A stretch of DNA of 5,927 bases from an uncultured Gemella sp. (lineage in GTDB: Bacteria; Bacillota; Bacilli; Staphylococcales; Gemellaceae): positions 1-5,927 of the forward strand of contig CAMBPW010000065.1 of assembly GCA_945869755.1 (NCBI GenBank), written 5' to 3'. Under the pieces are notes generated by a model. It worked only from the letters and a program-made list of their open reading frames with translations, was not told the DNA's origin and did no database searches. Of this stretch, positions 4,735 to 5,927 are shown in pieces. Position 1 is the first letter of the stretch, and the number at the start of each line of letters is the position of its first letter. A program made the translations under genes and the position numbers.

Positions 4735-5535
4735 ATGAATACAAAAAAATTTATAAAATATAATAATGAATTACAGAATCAATTAAATAAAGAAAACAAA
4801 AAGAAATACGAAGAATTATTAGTTAAAATACGTGTAAGTTCATTTTTTAAAGATGAAAAAAAGCTAGAAGCTACTTTATTTGAAATGTTACAAGATTTAA
4901 TCGAACATCAAAAAAATGGTGGAACATTTGAAGAACTTTTTGGCAATGACATAGATAGTCTAACTAAAAACATTGTAGAAAATTCTGGAGAATCTTCTTT
5001 ATTAGAAAAATTCAAATTTATTTTTAGTATTATTGCTATTTATTTTTCAAGTACATTTTTAATTAGTATATATGACAAAAATACATTAAATATAGCTGAA
5101 TATTTAATTTCTAATTTATTCCAAGTGTCTATATTTTTAATAGCATTTATTTTATGTATCAATTTATTAAATAAAAAATCAAATTATAATGCTATTATTT
5201 TTATAATTTTTATAGGGGCGATGATGATTTGGTTTACTCCCGCAATATTTAAACTAACTAATTTTTATTCTTTAATTTCATTAGAAGGTTTTAATATTCA
5301 AGTAACAAATACATTTTCAATAATTAGTTTTATAGTTTGTGCTACTGTTATTCTACTAGCAGGACTTATTTTACAAGAACTTTTCGTAGCTTTCCTATTA
5401 ATTATTCCGCAAATAATAATTTTAATAGCTTCGTTAATTTCAAAAACGTATGCTATTTCTGAATTATTTTTATTTTTAGGAATAATGTTTGTAATATTAC
5501 TATTATCTTTCGCTATAATTAGAAAAAACAAATAA
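4735..5535 (+). CDS. DUF1129-like multi-pass membrane protein linked to PadR
   Basis: The protein has 266 residues from ATG 4735. AGGAG (4719-4723) lies 11 bases from this ATG but only 5 from an in-frame TTG at 4729, so the start may be two codons earlier. It begins with a soluble helical domain of about 90 residues: NELQNQLNKENKKKYEELLVKIR, then SSFFKDEKKLEATLFEMLQDLIEHQKNGGTFEELFG. Its F..DE...E..L.E.LQDL.E.Q..G...E.LFG pattern resembles the N-terminal part of DUF1129/HAAS-type proteins found beside PadR genes. About six hydrophobic segments follow (roughly 93-113, 126-146, 151-171, 192-213, 215-236 and 242-261), and the protein ends in IIRKNK. The function is unknown; such pairs suggest that PadR represses a membrane protein that senses or alters the envelope. 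It lies 14 bases after padR and shares its operon; a terminator follows at 5655. Confidence 0.85.
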   Translation: MNTKKFIKYNNELQNQLNKENKKKYEELLVKIRVSSFFKDEKKLEATLFEMLQDLIEHQKNGGTFEELFGNDIDSLTKNIVENSGESSLLEKFKFIFSIIAIYFSSTFLISIYDKNTLNIAEYLISNLFQVSIFLIAFILCINLLNKKSNYNAIIFIIFIGAMMIWFTPAIFKLTNFYSLISLEGFNIQVTNTFSIISFIVCATVILLAGLILQELFVAFLLIIPQIIILIASLISKTYAISELFLFLGIMFVILLLSFAIIRKNK

Positions 5536-5654
5536 GATTTTTAAAAAATAACGTTAAAAATTCAGCTAATTATCAAACTGCTTTAGATAATTTTAATAAT
5601 GAACAAATTTATATTTATTTTTAAAAATAATAGTTAATAACTTCGTAAAAAAAT

Positions 5655-5679
5655 AGAGTGAAATTTATTCACTCTTTTT
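5655..5679. terminator. Bidirectional intrinsic terminator between convergent genes
   Basis: AGAGTGAA/TTCACTCT (5655-5662 and 5668-5675) with a five-base loop has T-rich sequence after it on the plus strand (5676-5679, then more T after one A) and A-rich sequence before it (5647-5653), which becomes a T-run on the minus strand. It can end both the padR operon and the ABC transporter gene. Confidence 0.8.
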
Positions 5680-5751
5680 ATTTTTTCTTTCTTCAATTTT
5701 AAATAGTAAATATAGTTTTTTATTTGCTAGCTACGGAAAATAATTTTAGAA

Positions 5752-5927
5752 TTACTTTAACTCTTTTATTTTATTTGCATAAACATCAAATTCACTACTA
5801 TGGGTAATTATCATAGTTGTAATGGAATGTTTTTTAAAGTATTTATGTATATTTTCAGCCAATTTCCTACTTAATTTTGAATTCATAGCACTAGTCGGTT
5901 CATCTAAAATTACAAATTCTGGTCTTC
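5752..5927 (-). CDS. ABC transporter ATP-binding domain, C-terminal fragment (5' part outside window)
   Basis: The last 57 codons of a minus-strand gene are present, ending in TAA at 5754-5752. The Walker B region reads FVILDEPTSAMN with the catalytic Glu of DEPTS, and the H-loop reads TMIITHSSEF with the switch His. In between is a helical stretch (SKLSRKLAENIHKYFKKHS). The D-loop is SAMN where the family usually has SALD, so its conserved Asp is Asn. The protein stops at YANKIKELK, shortly after the H-loop, without the usual further tail of a glycine-rich turn and an EG.HEEL motif. Some bacterial ABC ATPases end here naturally, so this need not be damage. The style fits an exporter or peptide-type ATPase, but the membrane part is not visible and substrate cannot be given. 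It converges on the padR operon, with a shared terminator at 5655-5679. Confidence 0.88.
   Translation of the reverse strand, partial: RPEFVILDEPTSAMNSKLSRKLAENIHKYFKKHSITTMIITHSSEFDVYANKIKELK

Noticed and set aside
5298..5531. Minus-strand 77-codon frame inside the DUF1129-like gene
   Set aside because: Shadow of the plus-strand gene, without a recognisable domain or promoter.
5541..5625. Frame reading NVKNSANYQTALDNFNNEQIYIYF between the DUF1129-like gene and the terminator
   Set aside because: It looks somewhat protein-like and could be a decayed gene end, but it is about 25 codons, has no start codon or ribosome-binding site, and AT-rich DNA gives such runs by chance.

Overview
The window is strongly AT-rich and most likely comes from a low-GC Bacillota chromosome. 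Support for this is canonical AAGGAG/AGGAG ribosome-binding sites, sigma-A-type promoters, intrinsic terminators with long T-runs, and a streptococcal MntE-like manganese exporter. A Gemella-like host is my best guess, but it is an inference from protein style and base composition and no marker gene proves it.

Left part, minus strand (1-2964), read right to left: chrA, a two-domain CHR-family chromate/anion transporter (1795-2964); tRNA-Leu(CAA) with its own promoter and intrinsic terminator (1666-1747); and a secreted amidase-signature hydrolase (1577 to beyond base 1). The amidase promoter uses the stem of the tRNA terminator as its -35 region.

Centre (2965-3313): a protein-free stretch of about 350 bases that is densely used. 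On the minus strand it carries a near-consensus promoter (TTGACA-17-TATCAT), about 170 transcribed bases with repeated purine motifs and no start codon, and an intrinsic terminator. This is a candidate small RNA, or a long terminator-controlled leader of chrA. A divergent extended -10 promoter drives the next gene to the right. This is the least explained element in the window.

Right part, plus strand (3314-5535): mntE-like cation diffusion facilitator with the Asn-Asp/Asp-Asp metal site typical of manganese exporters, closed by a strong terminator. Next comes a two-gene operon of a PadR-family repressor and a DUF1129-like membrane protein. The operon promoter contains a palindrome between -35 and -10, which fits autorepression, and its roughly 100-base leader contains a weak terminator hairpin followed by a second dyad.

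Right edge: a convergent terminator (5655-5679) separates that operon from the 3' end of a minus-strand ABC transporter ATPase (5752-5927, cut by the window edge).

The common theme is transport and envelope function: anion efflux, Mn export, a PadR-controlled membrane protein, a secreted hydrolase and an ABC transporter. No mobile element, CRISPR array or phage gene is visible.
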